A program made the position numbers and the translations under genes. A stretch of DNA of 64,000 nucleotides from Gluconobacter frateurii. GTDB lineage: Bacteria > Pseudomonadota > Alphaproteobacteria > Acetobacterales > Acetobacteraceae. The DNA lies in the NCBI RefSeq assembly GCF_002723955.1, contig NZ_BEWN01000001.1, positions 62,001-126,000 on the forward strand, read 5' to 3'. The notes beneath the pieces were generated by a model. That model did no database searches and had not been told where the DNA came from. It saw only the letters and a program-made list of their open reading frames with translations. Numbering within the stretch: position 1 is the stretch's first letter; each line of letters starts with the position of its first letter. Of the stretch, positions 26,836 through 35,579 are shown piece after piece.

Positions 26836-29800
26836 TAGACAGTTTCCTTCTGACGCGAGGAACGGTTGTGGAGGATGGCGTAAACGCAGGGGACAAAGAG
26901 GAGGGTCGAGATCGTCGCGACCAGCAGGCCGCCGATGACGGCCTTGCCAAGCGGTGCGTTCGTGGAGTTCGAAATCGCCATCGGGATCATGCCGACAATC
27001 ATGGCGAGTGCCGTCATGAGCACCGGACGAATACGGCCAAAGCCAGCTTCCAGTGCGGCCTTGAGGGCATCACCATGGATTTCGAGACGTTCACGGGCGA
27101 ACGAGACCACGAGGATGGAGTTGGCGGTGGCAGTCCCCATGCACATGATGGCGCCGGTGAGAGCCGGAACCGACAGGCGTGTGCCCGTCAGGAATAGCGC
27201 CCACGCAATGCCGCCCAGAGCACCCGGCAGAGCCGTGATGATGATGAACGGGTCAAGCCAGGACTGGAAGTTCACGACGATCAGCAGATAGATCAGCACC
27301 ACGGAGACACAGAGGCCGAAGACAAGCTGGGAATAGGCACCATGCATGGTGGTGGCCTGTCCGTGGACGTCGATTTCAGCCGAGCGCGGGACGTTGTGTG
27401 CGTCGTCAGCCAGAACTTTCTTCACGCCATCCAGAACGGAGCCCATGTCCGTGCCTTCGACGTTCACATAAATGTCCATCTCGGACATCGAGTTGTAGTG
27501 GGAGACTTCGCCCGGTGTGCCAGCAGCCACCACGTCTGCGACAGCGCCGAGAAGCTGTGGGTCGATGTTTTCGGGATTACCTTCACCTTTATCCACAGGA
27601 ATGGTCAGCAGATCGCTCAGATGCGTCATCTGATCCTGTGAGGTGTAAAGGTTCAGCGGGAAGGTGACGTTGTCTTCCGGGTCCAGCCAGAACTGCGGAT
27701 CAACAACGGCTGAGCCTGACAGGGTGTAAAGTTCGTTCTGGGCGATGTCTTCTTCCGTCACGCCAGTCGCCTGACCGAAGGTACGGTTGCCGTTCACCAT
27801 CAGGGTCGGCGTGGACATGGTCTGCTGGATGGTCACATCCGCAGCACCCGGAACCTGACGGATCTTGCCGATGACGTGGCGCGCATAGTCGTAGTTCTGC
27901 ATGGCATCCGGACCAGAGATCTGAACGTCGATCGGGGCGGAAGACCCGAAGTTCAGGATTTTCTGGGTCAGGTCAGCAGGCTGGAATGTGAATACCGTGC
28001 CGGGGAAGCGCTGTGACAGATCCTTGCGGAGCAGCTTGCGGTAGTCCCAGACAGGGGAGGCGTCATTCTTCAGGGCAATCGTCAGATCGCAGTCCTGCGT
28101 GCCGACGCTTGGGGTCGGCATGAAGGCCTGGTTGTGGGGGCCTTCTGGCAGGCCGCAATCGGAGATGATGCTTTCAACCTTGCCAGGCAGGTCCTCGTGG
28201 ATGCGATCATCTACAAGGGCTGCAATACGGCCGGCCACTTCGATACGCGTGCCCAGTGGGGCACGCATATGCATCTGAAGGGTTCCGGATTTGACTTCCG
28301 GGAAGAAGTCCCGGCCCGCGAAGGCATAGAGCCCGGTTGAGGCAATCGAAATCAGCAGGAAGACGCCAACGAATGCCGTGCGGCGACCGATGCAGCGTTC
28401 CAGAAGTGTGCCGTAGCCATCACGAAAGCGATTGAAGCGCGCTTCGAAACCGGCCTGAAACCGTCCGAAGAAGCCCTTGGGCTCCGGATGGCCGTGGTCG
28501 GTTTCACCATGCGCGCCATGATGAACCTGCCCTGCCAGAAGGTACTTGGCCATGGTCGGCACGAGCGTACGGGACAGGATGAAGGACGCGATCATCGCAA
28601 AAATGATGGCTTCTGCCATCGGCATGAACAGGTAGCCCGACACGCCGTCCAGCTCGAAAAGTGGCAGCCAGACAATGCAGATGCAGGTTGTGGAGACGAA
28701 GGTCGGGATAACGATCTGATTCGCCGCATCGATGATGGCGAGTTCCAGATCCTTGCCCATTTCAAGATGGGTATCGATGTTCTCGATCATGACGGTGGCG
28801 TCATCCACAAGAATACCGACAGCCAGCGCGAGGCCACCCAGAGTCATCACGTTGATGGACTGACCCGCCCATCCCAGCCCGATGAGCGCGCAGAGAATGG
28901 CGAGCGGAATAGACGTGGCGATGATGACGGTGGAGCGCCAGGAGCCAAGGAACAGCAGGACCACGATACCGGTCAGGAACGCGGCGGTAATCATTTCCTG
29001 CACGACGTCCTTGATCTGGTCTTTCACCATCACGGAGGCGTCTTCGAGGATCGAGACATGTACATCAGGCGGCAGAATTTTACGCAGACGCGGGAGAAGC
29101 GCCTTGGTTGCGGCCACCACATCCAGAGTGGAGGCCGTGCCGCCCTTCTGGGTAATGACTTCCACGGCCTGACGGCCTTTTACCAGCACCAGATTCGTCT
29201 GAGGATGACCACCACGATAGACGTCCGCGACGTCCCTCACATAGATGACCGCATTGCCAACCCGTTTGACGGGGATATTGGCGATGTCTTCCATGCTCTG
29301 CGGGGCGGCGTTGGTCTGCACCATCCAGTCGGTTGCGTCGATCTTCTGATCACCGGCCGGCAGAACGATGTTCTGCTTGCGCAGGGCAGCCTGAACGTCC
29401 GCCGCAGCAAGATGATGAGCCCGGAGTTCTGCCTGGTTCATGGAGACCATGACAAAGCTGTCCATACCGCCATTCGGGTGAGCCACGACGGCACCTGGAA
29501 CGGTTGCGAGCAATGGACGAACCGTAATCACGCCAAGTTTGAACAGATCCGAAGGTGTTTGCTTGTCAGACGTGATCTGCAGGGCAATGACCGGCACCTG
29601 AGACGGGTTCAGGGCCATGATCATGGGCGCTGGCACCATCGGGGGCATGCCAAGGAGCACCGTCTGGGAAATTGCTGTCACTTCCGCCTCGGCATCGCCG
29701 ATGGGCGTGCCGGGCTGGAAGTAGATGTCTACAATTGAACGACCATAATAGGAGTTGGACTCCATATGCTCGATATTCTGGACTGTCGTCGTGACGGCCA

Positions 29801-30008
29801 GTTCGAAGTTGTAGGTAATACGGCCAGCAAATTCCTGTGGCAGAAGACCTGGATAGGTCCAGACCGCTGCGACGACCGGAATCTTGATGTTGGGGAATAC
29901 GTCCGTTGGCGTCCTGAGGATCGAGAGGATGCCAAGCATCACAATCAGAATCGACAGGACGACGAACGTTAAGGGTCGTCTTAGCGCGGTGACAACAATG
30001 GCATTCAT
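26835..30008 (-). CDS. RND efflux transporter, inner-membrane pump (AcrB/HAE or MdtBC-like)
   Basis: 1057-residue proton-driven RND pump. The first membrane helix is LTFVVLSILIVMLGILSILRTPTDVFPNIKIPVVAAVWTYPG; the central pattern GLALAVGILVDDATVMIENI contains the paired Asp of TM4 used for proton relay. Two large periplasmic loops and twelve predicted helices are visible. The first periplasmic loop has YNFELAVTTTVQNIEHMESNSYYG. It is first in the operon, with no transcriptional regulator next to it. Drug versus metal specificity is uncertain; the TM4 DD without the HME signature favours a hydrophobic/amphiphilic substrate class. Confidence 0.92.
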   Translation of the reverse strand: MNAIVVTALRRPLTFVVLSILIVMLGILSILRTPTDVFPNIKIPVVAAVWTYPGLLPQEFAGRITYNFELAVTTTVQNIEHMESNSYYGRSIVDIYFQPGTPIGDAEAEVTAISQTVLLGMPPMVPAPMIMALNPSQVPVIALQITSDKQTPSDLFKLGVITVRPLLATVPGAVVAHPNGGMDSFVMVSMNQAELRAHHLAAADVQAALRKQNIVLPAGDQKIDATDWMVQTNAAPQSMEDIANIPVKRVGNAVIYVRDVADVYRGGHPQTNLVLVKGRQAVEVITQKGGTASTLDVVAATKALLPRLRKILPPDVHVSILEDASVMVKDQIKDVVQEMITAAFLTGIVVLLFLGSWRSTVIIATSIPLAILCALIGLGWAGQSINVMTLGGLALAVGILVDDATVMIENIDTHLEMGKDLELAIIDAANQIVIPTFVSTTCICIVWLPLFELDGVSGYLFMPMAEAIIFAMIASFILSRTLVPTMAKYLLAGQVHHGAHGETDHGHPEPKGFFGRFQAGFEARFNRFRDGYGTLLERCIGRRTAFVGVFLLISIASTGLYAFAGRDFFPEVKSGTLQMHMRAPLGTRIEVAGRIAALVDDRIHEDLPGKVESIISDCGLPEGPHNQAFMPTPSVGTQDCDLTIALKNDASPVWDYRKLLRKDLSQRFPGTVFTFQPADLTQKILNFGSSAPIDVQISGPDAMQNYDYARHVIGKIRQVPGAADVTIQQTMSTPTLMVNGNRTFGQATGVTEEDIAQNELYTLSGSAVVDPQFWLDPEDNVTFPLNLYTSQDQMTHLSDLLTIPVDKGEGNPENIDPQLLGAVADVVAAGTPGEVSHYNSMSEMDIYVNVEGTDMGSVLDGVKKVLADDAHNVPRSAEIDVHGQATTMHGAYSQLVFGLCVSVVLIYLLIVVNFQSWLDPFIIITALPGALGGIAWALFLTGTRLSVPALTGAIMCMGTATANSILVVSFARERLEIHGDALKAALEAGFGRIRPVLMTALAMIVGMIPMAISNSTNAPLGKAVIGGLLVATISTLLFVPCVYAILHNRSSRQKETV

Positions 30009-30073
30009 TGGTTGGCGCGTCCTGATGCGGTTTAGGTAGATGCGCCGATATACACACTATGTTGTAGAGCTGG

Positions 30074-30124
30074 ATTTAAACTCCCATTTAATACAGAGAT
30101 TTAATTAAATGCAGATTTAATCTG
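30074..30124 (-). promoter_or_regulatory. AT-rich dyad cluster upstream of the RND efflux operon
   Basis: Four copies of ATTTAA occur within 50 nt (30074, 30086, 30099, 30115). They include a perfect palindrome ATTTAATTAAAT at 30099-30110 and a perfect 13-bp dyad CAGATTTAATCTG at 30112-30124, about 65-115 nt before the pump ATG. This could be an operator and/or promoter. No cognate regulator is adjacent. The rest of 30009-30242 is AT-rich with no gene seen. Confidence 0.45.
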
Positions 30125-30242
30125 TTGTTTGCTGTCGCGCATTCTATGCATCTTGTAATGAAGATATATTTATTAAAATGGAATTTATTATAATTGTAAG
30201 CTCTTCGTATCCGTTCTTTACTATTTTTTATCGCGTCTATAC

Positions 30243-30281
30243 GAAAAAACCCGCCCCTCACTGAAGAGGGGCGGGTTTTTC
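30243..30281 (-). terminator. Intrinsic terminator downstream of the bactofilin gene
   Basis: Very strong hairpin AAAAACCCGCCCCTC / GAGGGGCGGGTTTTT with a 6-nt loop, T-run on the minus side, 28 nt after the bactofilin stop. It is symmetric enough to work both ways. Confidence 0.93.
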
Positions 30282-30308
30282 AGAACCGTCAGATAAAAGC
30301 GGAAGGAA

Positions 30309-30992
30309 TTAGCCCTCAGCCTTTTCCTCTGCCACTTCCGGAGTTGTCTTTGCAGGTTCCGCAATTGGCGCACGGGGCGCGACGCCATCCGTGATCATTT
30401 CGAGCTGACCGGTGATCTGGCCACCGTCTTCAACCTGCAGGCGACGGCACTTGGCCTTGCCGATCAGACGGCCGCTGCCGCGGATCGTGAGGCTGCCATT
30501 AACGGTCAGGGTGCCGTCAATCGTGCCAGCCACTTCCGCATCTTCGACCTCGATCGCACCGCGGAAAACACCGCCCTGTGCAACGACGACTTCAGCCGCC
30601 TGGATCATGCTGGACTCGACAGTCCCTTCAACGACCAGACGCTCGGCATCCTGAACCGAACCCTGAACGCTAATGCCGCGGCCAACGACCAGCGTGCGAC
30701 GTTCCGGACCCGTCTGGCGTGGAGCACCCGGTACGCCTGCTGCACCCGGACGGGGCGCAGTTGCAGGCGTTGCGCCCGGCAGATTGTTCGGGGATGGCGG
30801 CGCCGGGAAAGGGGTACGACCCATAGAGGCGGGGTCCTTCTGCTGGTTGGGCTGGGGGCTGGCGGTTCCGGATCCGGACGCAGGAGTGGTCTGGCTGGAA
30901 GCATCCGGCCGGCTGGGAAAGATGGGCTGCCCGGCTAGCTGACTGGTCTCGGCAGGCTTTGCGTCTTCTTCCGGTTTGCGTCTTCTGAACAA
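30309..30992 (-). CDS. Bactofilin-family polymer-forming cytoskeletal protein
   Basis: Membrane-associated filament-forming scaffold, often linked to cell shape or polar envelope synthesis. A disordered Pro/Ala/Gln-rich N-terminus of about 95 residues precedes the DUF583 beta-helix core: RTLVVGRGISVQGSVQDAERLVVEGTVES, VVAQGGVFRGAIEVEDAEVAGTIDG, LTVNGSLTIRGSGRLIGKAKCRRLQVEDGGQITG. A short Glu/Pro tail follows. No ATG lies at the natural start. TTG at 30992 gives the bactofilin-like FRRRKPEEDAK opening and has GGGG about six nt upstream; an upstream TTG at 31091 would add 33 Cys-rich, uncharacteristic residues. No M23 peptidase neighbour is present. Confidence 0.85.
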   Translation of the reverse strand: MFRRRKPEEDAKPAETSQLAGQPIFPSRPDASSQTTPASGSGTASPQPNQQKDPASMGRTPFPAPPSPNNLPGATPATAPRPGAAGVPGAPRQTGPERRTLVVGRGISVQGSVQDAERLVVEGTVESSMIQAAEVVVAQGGVFRGAIEVEDAEVAGTIDGTLTVNGSLTIRGSGRLIGKAKCRRLQVEDGGQITGQLEMITDGVAPRAPIAEPAKTTPEVAEEKAEG

Positions 30993-31287
30993 GGAAACCC
31001 CGCTACGGATCTGGAAAGAACAATGACTCTGTCTCGGTCGCCCGCTGGCAGCCCTGCAAATGCAGATGCGGTCAGGTGCGGCCTCTGACAAGGCTTACAC
31101 GGTCACGCCCCGGACGGACAACCCGCGCTTTCGGCTAAATGTCATAATCTGACACGTACGCAACGGCAGGGAGAGTCTGTCCGGGGTGTTGGCGTGTTCC
31201 CAGAGGGCACCTATGATCGTGTTGATTTAATGGCGCAGATGGCGTCTTGAACGATTTTCTGCCTTTTTTATGAACTCTGGAGCTTTA

Positions 31288-32268
31288 ATGTCCGCCCCCA
31301 AGCATGATCTCCTCTGCATTGGCAACGCGATTGTCGATGTTCTTGCCTCCGTTGACCCCTCTGTCATTGCTGATCTTGGCGCCGCTCCGGGCAGTATGAC
31401 CCTGATTGACGCGGCAACGGCGCAGGACATTGAAAACCGTATTGCTGTTGAGCGTGTGGCCGGTGGTGGTTCTGGCGCGAATACCGCCGTGGTTGCCGCG
31501 CGTATGGGCGCAAAGGTGTCCTATCTTGGCAAGGTCGCCGAAGATCAGGCCGGAACGCATTTTGCTCAGGATATCCGCGATCAGGGTCTGACGTTTCCGT
31601 CACAGCCACTGGCTGCGTCTGAAGAAATCCCGACCGCCCGTTGCATCGTCCTCGTAACACCCGACGGGCAGCGCACCATGTTCACCTATCTCGGGGCCTG
31701 TACGGAATTCACGCCGGCAGACGTTCATGAAGACACGGTCACGGATGCCGCCATCACGTACATGGAAGGCTATCTGTACGACAAGCCACACGCTCAGGCT
31801 GCTTTCGAACATGCTGCCACGCTGGCCCGCAAAGCTGGCCGTCAGGTTGCTCTGACGCTGTCAGACACGTTCTGCGTCGGCCGTCACCATGCAGCGTTCC
31901 GTGGTCTTGTTGCGGGGCACGTCGATATTCTTTTTGCCAACGAAGCCGAGCTTCTGGCGCTGTATGAAACGGCGGATTTCGAAGAGGCCCTGCGTCAGGT
32001 TGCTGCAGAAACGCAGCTCGCTGTCGTCACGCGGAGTGAAAAAGGCGCTGTCGTCATCAGCAAGGGCGAGCGTCACGATGTTCCGACCACGCCGGTCAAG
32101 GTCGTTGATACGACAGGCGCGGGCGATGCCTTCGCGGCGGGCTTCCTGGCAGGCCTCAGCAAGCAGCATGATCTTGTGACGTGTGCGAAGCTCGGCAATC
32201 AGGCTGCCGGCGCCATTATCACCCGCTTCGGTGCGCGCCCTCAGGAAGATTTTTCTCTTCGCGCCTGA
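31288..32268 (+). CDS. PfkB-family sugar/nucleoside kinase (adenosine kinase-like)
   Basis: Cytosolic ribokinase-superfamily kinase, 326 residues. The substrate-lid region is LCIGNAIVDVLASVD. The first PfkB pattern is GGGSGANTAVVAARMGAKVSYLGKVAEDQAG and the second is VVDTTGAGDAFAAGFLAGL, with the catalytic Asp in GAGD. The overall form matches the alphaproteobacterial adenosine-kinase-like group that precedes or replaces AdoK. The ATG at 31288 has GGAG at 31279; another ATG 18 nt upstream is less well placed. Substrate (adenosine, ribose or other) is not settled by sequence. Confidence 0.88.
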   Translation: MSAPKHDLLCIGNAIVDVLASVDPSVIADLGAAPGSMTLIDAATAQDIENRIAVERVAGGGSGANTAVVAARMGAKVSYLGKVAEDQAGTHFAQDIRDQGLTFPSQPLAASEEIPTARCIVLVTPDGQRTMFTYLGACTEFTPADVHEDTVTDAAITYMEGYLYDKPHAQAAFEHAATLARKAGRQVALTLSDTFCVGRHHAAFRGLVAGHVDILFANEAELLALYETADFEEALRQVAAETQLAVVTRSEKGAVVISKGERHDVPTTPVKVVDTTGAGDAFAAGFLAGLSKQHDLVTCAKLGNQAAGAIITRFGARPQEDFSLRA

Positions 32269-32277
32269 TGCAATACA

Positions 32278-32304
32278 TGATCCGGGGACGTGTTTCCCGG
32301 ATCA
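32278..32304. terminator. Stem-loop between convergent kinase and cytochrome genes
   Basis: Arms TGATCCGGGGA / TTTCCCGGATCA with a 4-nt loop, located between the two stops. There is no strong T-run in either direction. Confidence 0.5.
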
Positions 32305-32320
32305 CCCTCTCGCAGAGGTC

Positions 32321-33121
32321 TCAGAGATGTTTCTGGGCTAAACCAGACTGGCCAACTTCCTGAAGATAGGCCCAGAGAGCGTCGAGCTCGGTTTCCGAAA
32401 TTGCGCTCTCCGGGAAGGCTTCCATATGTTCGCTCGGCCATTTCCGAACCTGTTTTGGGTTGCGGACAATGGCCCGTAGTCCCTTGGGCGTAATATATTC
32501 CGTAACAGGGATCGGGCGGCCAAGGTCCGGCCCCATCGTGCCTTCGCCGACGCCCATCAACTGATGGCAGGGAAGGCAGTTTTCCGCGAACACAACCTGC
32601 CCCTGTGCCGCGGCGGAACTGGTTCCGACAGGCAGTTCATTGCTGGATGATGGGGAAATGGCCGCAAGCTGGTCAACCCATTGTTCCTGCTTGATGATGC
32701 CGACGTCTTCTCCCGTCCAGACCAGCGCAAAAGGTCCTAGATCGTGTCCGTGTGGGTGGCGCTTTGGCCATTCCTTGTCCTCGATTGCGATCCATGCCGT
32801 AACATGATGCTTGCGGGCCTGTTCGAAGACGCTGCGGGGGATTTCCGCCGTAAAGAGATCTGTGGCCTGAAAAGCCAGTGCGTCATCCTGATGGATCAGG
32901 GCTGAAAGCGGGATCGCGGGGACGTCTGGTCCAAGCGGCTGCTTGATGTGGGAAAGATCGAGCCTCTGGGTCTCTGGTCGGTGCAAAAGTTCTTCGACGC
33001 TGAACTTGTGAACGGTATCGCCATCCTTGACGCTGAGAACCGAGGTTGGATCAGCCCATGCGGGGGAAGTCATCAAACCTGCGAGAACAAGCAGTCGCCC
33101 GAAAAGGTGTCGTCCGTTCAT
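32321..33121 (-). CDS. Periplasmic c-type cytochrome with N-terminal molybdopterin-oxidoreductase-like domain
   Basis: 266 residues. The Sec signal peptide is MNGRHLFGRLLVLAGLMTSPAWA. An N-terminal domain of about 130 residues (KFSVEELLHRPE...PAIPLSALI...FTAEIP...WIAIEDKEWPKR...GPFALVWTGED) resembles the non-catalytic sulfite-oxidase-like fold found in some cytochromes. A class I cytochrome c domain then has CLPCH as haem site near residue 186 and likely axial Met in EGTMGPDL or MEAFP. GTG at 33133 is an alternative start. It probably passes electrons in the periplasm; the partner is unknown and no oxidase gene is adjacent. The two-domain layout is less common than plain cytochrome c. Confidence 0.75.
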   Translation of the reverse strand: MNGRHLFGRLLVLAGLMTSPAWADPTSVLSVKDGDTVHKFSVEELLHRPETQRLDLSHIKQPLGPDVPAIPLSALIHQDDALAFQATDLFTAEIPRSVFEQARKHHVTAWIAIEDKEWPKRHPHGHDLGPFALVWTGEDVGIIKQEQWVDQLAAISPSSSNELPVGTSSAAAQGQVVFAENCLPCHQLMGVGEGTMGPDLGRPIPVTEYITPKGLRAIVRNPKQVRKWPSEHMEAFPESAISETELDALWAYLQEVGQSGLAQKHL

Positions 33122-33233
33122 TTTAACCTTCACGCGTCAAAATCTCCCGCCGGTTCAGAGGTTTATCTCTCTGCTATCATAATGATACCGCAACATGACA
33201 CGTAAACAGCAAAAAAGAGGGCAGTGCGACGCC

Positions 33234-34058
33234 TTAAAGGTCCGACCAGCCGATCTGGCGGACGCTCTCCCGTGTGAAAGCATCCCGAACCCCGGAATCA
33301 AGAAGTGCTGCCAGTTCTCCCTCCTGATCGTAGGTGGGCATAAAGCGGTGCATCATGGCGTTTTGGGCTGTGGCGGGATGAAAATAGATCTCGCTAACCC
33401 CATCCGGCAGTTTCGGGATCAGGGAACGGATACGATCAGGAGTCATATGGCCGGACCACCGCAGCCCGAAGCACCAGTCATTGGTTTTGAGACCTGCTTT
33501 GTGAATCTGGTGGCGAAGAACCCCAATCCAGCGACGCAGGGCACGATCCCCGAAGCTGTCTTTGGCATCTACTGGCTCCGGCGGCTCAAAAGGGGAGCGA
33601 ACGGCTCTGAGGCCGTGACTGAGGCCTGACTCGATCAGGAAGCGTCCTACAGTGGGGTGTAGATGCATATGCTTGTGTGCGTTGGCATGATCCAGCGGAA
33701 GGCCTGTCCGGGCAAAGACGCGGTACTGCGCTTCGATTTCACGGCGGATGGCGCTTCGGGCATGGGGACTGAAGAAATATTCAACACCTAGTCGAAGCTG
33801 ATCGCGACCAAACCAGCCCTGTTCATCCGTGATGGCCGGAAGGTCGAGCACGGATTTCCCTTCGATCGCGACAACATGCAGCCCCACCCGCAGATCGGGC
33901 ATGGATTTAGCCCGACGGATTGCATCCGACGCCGCATCGCCGGCCACCATCAAACTTGCCGTTGAAAGAACACCCTTGCGATGGGCGGCCTCGATAGCTT
34001 CGTTGACTTCCAGGCTCATGCCGAAATCATCGGCGGAAACAATGGCGCGACGGGTCAT
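33234..34058 (-). CDS. hpnK: Hopanoid biosynthesis protein HpnK (ChbG/YdjC-like deacetylase)
   Basis: 274-residue YdjC/ChbG-fold deacetylase. In Burkholderia HpnK removes the acetyl group from acetylglucosaminyl-bacteriohopanetetrol. Key motifs: AIVSADDFGMSLEVNEAI at the N-terminus with the metal-binding Asp pair, VGLHVVAIEG with the metal His, and HANAHKHMHLHPTVG with further ligands. It is last in the hpnM-I-J-K series but separated from hpnJ by an intrinsic terminator, so its expression may be lower or partly independent. The ATG at 34058 has GGAA eight nt before it. Confidence 0.92.
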   Translation of the reverse strand: MTRRAIVSADDFGMSLEVNEAIEAAHRKGVLSTASLMVAGDAASDAIRRAKSMPDLRVGLHVVAIEGKSVLDLPAITDEQGWFGRDQLRLGVEYFFSPHARSAIRREIEAQYRVFARTGLPLDHANAHKHMHLHPTVGRFLIESGLSHGLRAVRSPFEPPEPVDAKDSFGDRALRRWIGVLRHQIHKAGLKTNDWCFGLRWSGHMTPDRIRSLIPKLPDGVSEIYFHPATAQNAMMHRFMPTYDQEGELAALLDSGVRDAFTRESVRQIGWSDL

Positions 34059-34091
34059 GATGACGTTCCGGAACAGGGGGCGGGGATCATG

Positions 34092-34128
34092 AAAAAAGGG
34101 GCATGGCCGTCAAGCCATGCCCCTTTTG
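34092..34128 (-). terminator. Intrinsic terminator between hpnJ and hpnK
   Basis: Near-perfect stem AAAAGGGGCATGGC / GCCATGCCCCTTT with a 6-nt loop and a six-T run on the minus strand. It lies 27 nt after the hpnJ stop and 34 nt before the hpnK ATG. Confidence 0.88.
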
Positions 34129-34154
34129 AGAAAACGAGGCCGTCACGGACGGTC

Positions 34155-35579
34155 TCAGGCCGCGTGACGGTCCTTGAGGAACTGGAAGAATTCCACGCCC
34201 TCGCGCAGACGGCGCTTCATCATCTGCGGGCTGCGGATCATCTCGTTCAGAATGGAAGCGATCTTGGAGCCGCGGAAATAGAACTTCCGGTAGAACTCTT
34301 CAACGCTCTCGAAGATTTCCGTGTGCGACAGGTGCGGGTAATGCAGGGGAGCGATCTGCACACCGTTCTCGTCAATCAGCTCGGCTGCATCGACGTTCAG
34401 CCAGCCATTCTCGGTTGCCTGCTTGTGCAGCGCGGTGCCGGGATACGGAGCAGCCAGCGAAACCTGCAACGTGTGCGGGTTGATTTCCTTGGCGAAGGCG
34501 ATGGTCTCCTGAATGGTTTCCTTCGTCTCGCCCGGCAGGCCAACGATGAATGTGCCGTGGATCTTGATGCCCAGCTTGTGGCAGTTCTTCGTGAATTCCT
34601 TGGCGACTTCGACGCGCATGCCCTTCTTGATGTTGTGAAGGATCTGCTGATTGCCACTCTCATAGCCCACGAGAAGCAGACGCAGGCCGTTTTCCTTCAT
34701 GACCTTCAGGGTCTCGTAAGGAACGTTCGCCTTGGCATTGCAGGACCAGGTGACGCCTAGCTTGCCCATCTCGCGGGCAATGGCTTCTGCGCGCGGCAGA
34801 TCGTCCGTGAAGGTATCATCATCGAACATGAATTCCTGCACGTCCGGGAAGTACTGCTTGGCGAGACGGATCTCGGCAGCGACATGCTCCGGGCTGCGCG
34901 TGCGGTAGCGATGGCCGCCAACCGTCTGTGGCCACAGGCAGAACGTGCAGCGGGATTTGCAGCCACGGCCCGTGTAGATGGAAATGTACGGGTGCTTCAG
35001 GTAGCCGATGAAGTAGTCGTTGATGTTCAGGTCACGCTTGTAGACTTCCGTCACGAACGGAAGGCTGTCCATGTCCTCGATCATCGCGCGGTCCTTGTTC
35101 GCGATGATCTCACCTTCGGCGTTGCGCCAGGTGATGCCGTCCACTTCCGCGAGCGGCTTGCCTTCAGCAATTTCCTTGATCGTGAAGTCGAACTCGTTAC
35201 GGGCCACGAAGTCGATCGGGCCACCTTGCTTCATGCTCTCTTCCGGCTGCACAGCAACCTTGGCGCCGACCATGCCGATCATGATCTTGGGGTTGGCATC
35301 CTTGATCATCTGCGCCACGCGGACGTCAGATGCGAAGGACGGCGTGGACGTGTGCATGACCACGAGGTCACGATTCTTTACGTCCTCAAGGATCGGGTCC
35401 ATGCCCATCTTTGCCGGAGGGGCGTCAATCAGGCGGGAGCCGGGCACCAGAGCTGCCGGCTGGGCCAGCCAGGTCGGAAACCAGAAAGACTTGATTTCAC
35501 GCTTGGCCTGATAACGGGAGCCAGCACCACCATCGAAGCCGTCGAAGGAAGGAGGCTGGAGAAAAAGGGTTCTCATCAT
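34155..35579 (-). CDS. hpnJ: Hopanoid biosynthesis radical SAM protein HpnJ
   Basis: B12-binding-like radical SAM enzyme of 474 residues, needed for the cyclitol-ether form of bacteriohopanetetrol. The N-terminal domain (about 1-150) is cobalamin-binding-like (LVVMHTSTPSFASDVRVA). The radical SAM core begins at the CxxxCxxC cluster with cysteines 207, 211 and 214 in CKSRCTFCLWPQ, followed by EFMFDDDTFTDD. The C-terminal PYPGTALH and the helical tail complete the HpnJ form. The start overlaps the hpnI stop in an ATGA junction, so translation is coupled. It acts after HpnI/HpnK on the hopanoid side chain. Confidence 0.95.
   Translation of the reverse strand: MMRTLFLQPPSFDGFDGGAGSRYQAKREIKSFWFPTWLAQPAALVPGSRLIDAPPAKMGMDPILEDVKNRDLVVMHTSTPSFASDVRVAQMIKDANPKIMIGMVGAKVAVQPEESMKQGGPIDFVARNEFDFTIKEIAEGKPLAEVDGITWRNAEGEIIANKDRAMIEDMDSLPFVTEVYKRDLNINDYFIGYLKHPYISIYTGRGCKSRCTFCLWPQTVGGHRYRTRSPEHVAAEIRLAKQYFPDVQEFMFDDDTFTDDLPRAEAIAREMGKLGVTWSCNAKANVPYETLKVMKENGLRLLLVGYESGNQQILHNIKKGMRVEVAKEFTKNCHKLGIKIHGTFIVGLPGETKETIQETIAFAKEINPHTLQVSLAAPYPGTALHKQATENGWLNVDAAELIDENGVQIAPLHYPHLSHTEIFESVEEFYRKFYFRGSKIASILNEMIRSPQMMKRRLREGVEFFQFLKDRHAA

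Noticed and set aside
28488-29738. 416-codon plus-strand frame opposite the RND pump
   Set aside because: Shadow of the pump gene; the His/Arg/Asp-rich translation is typical of reversed codons of a GC-rich membrane gene.
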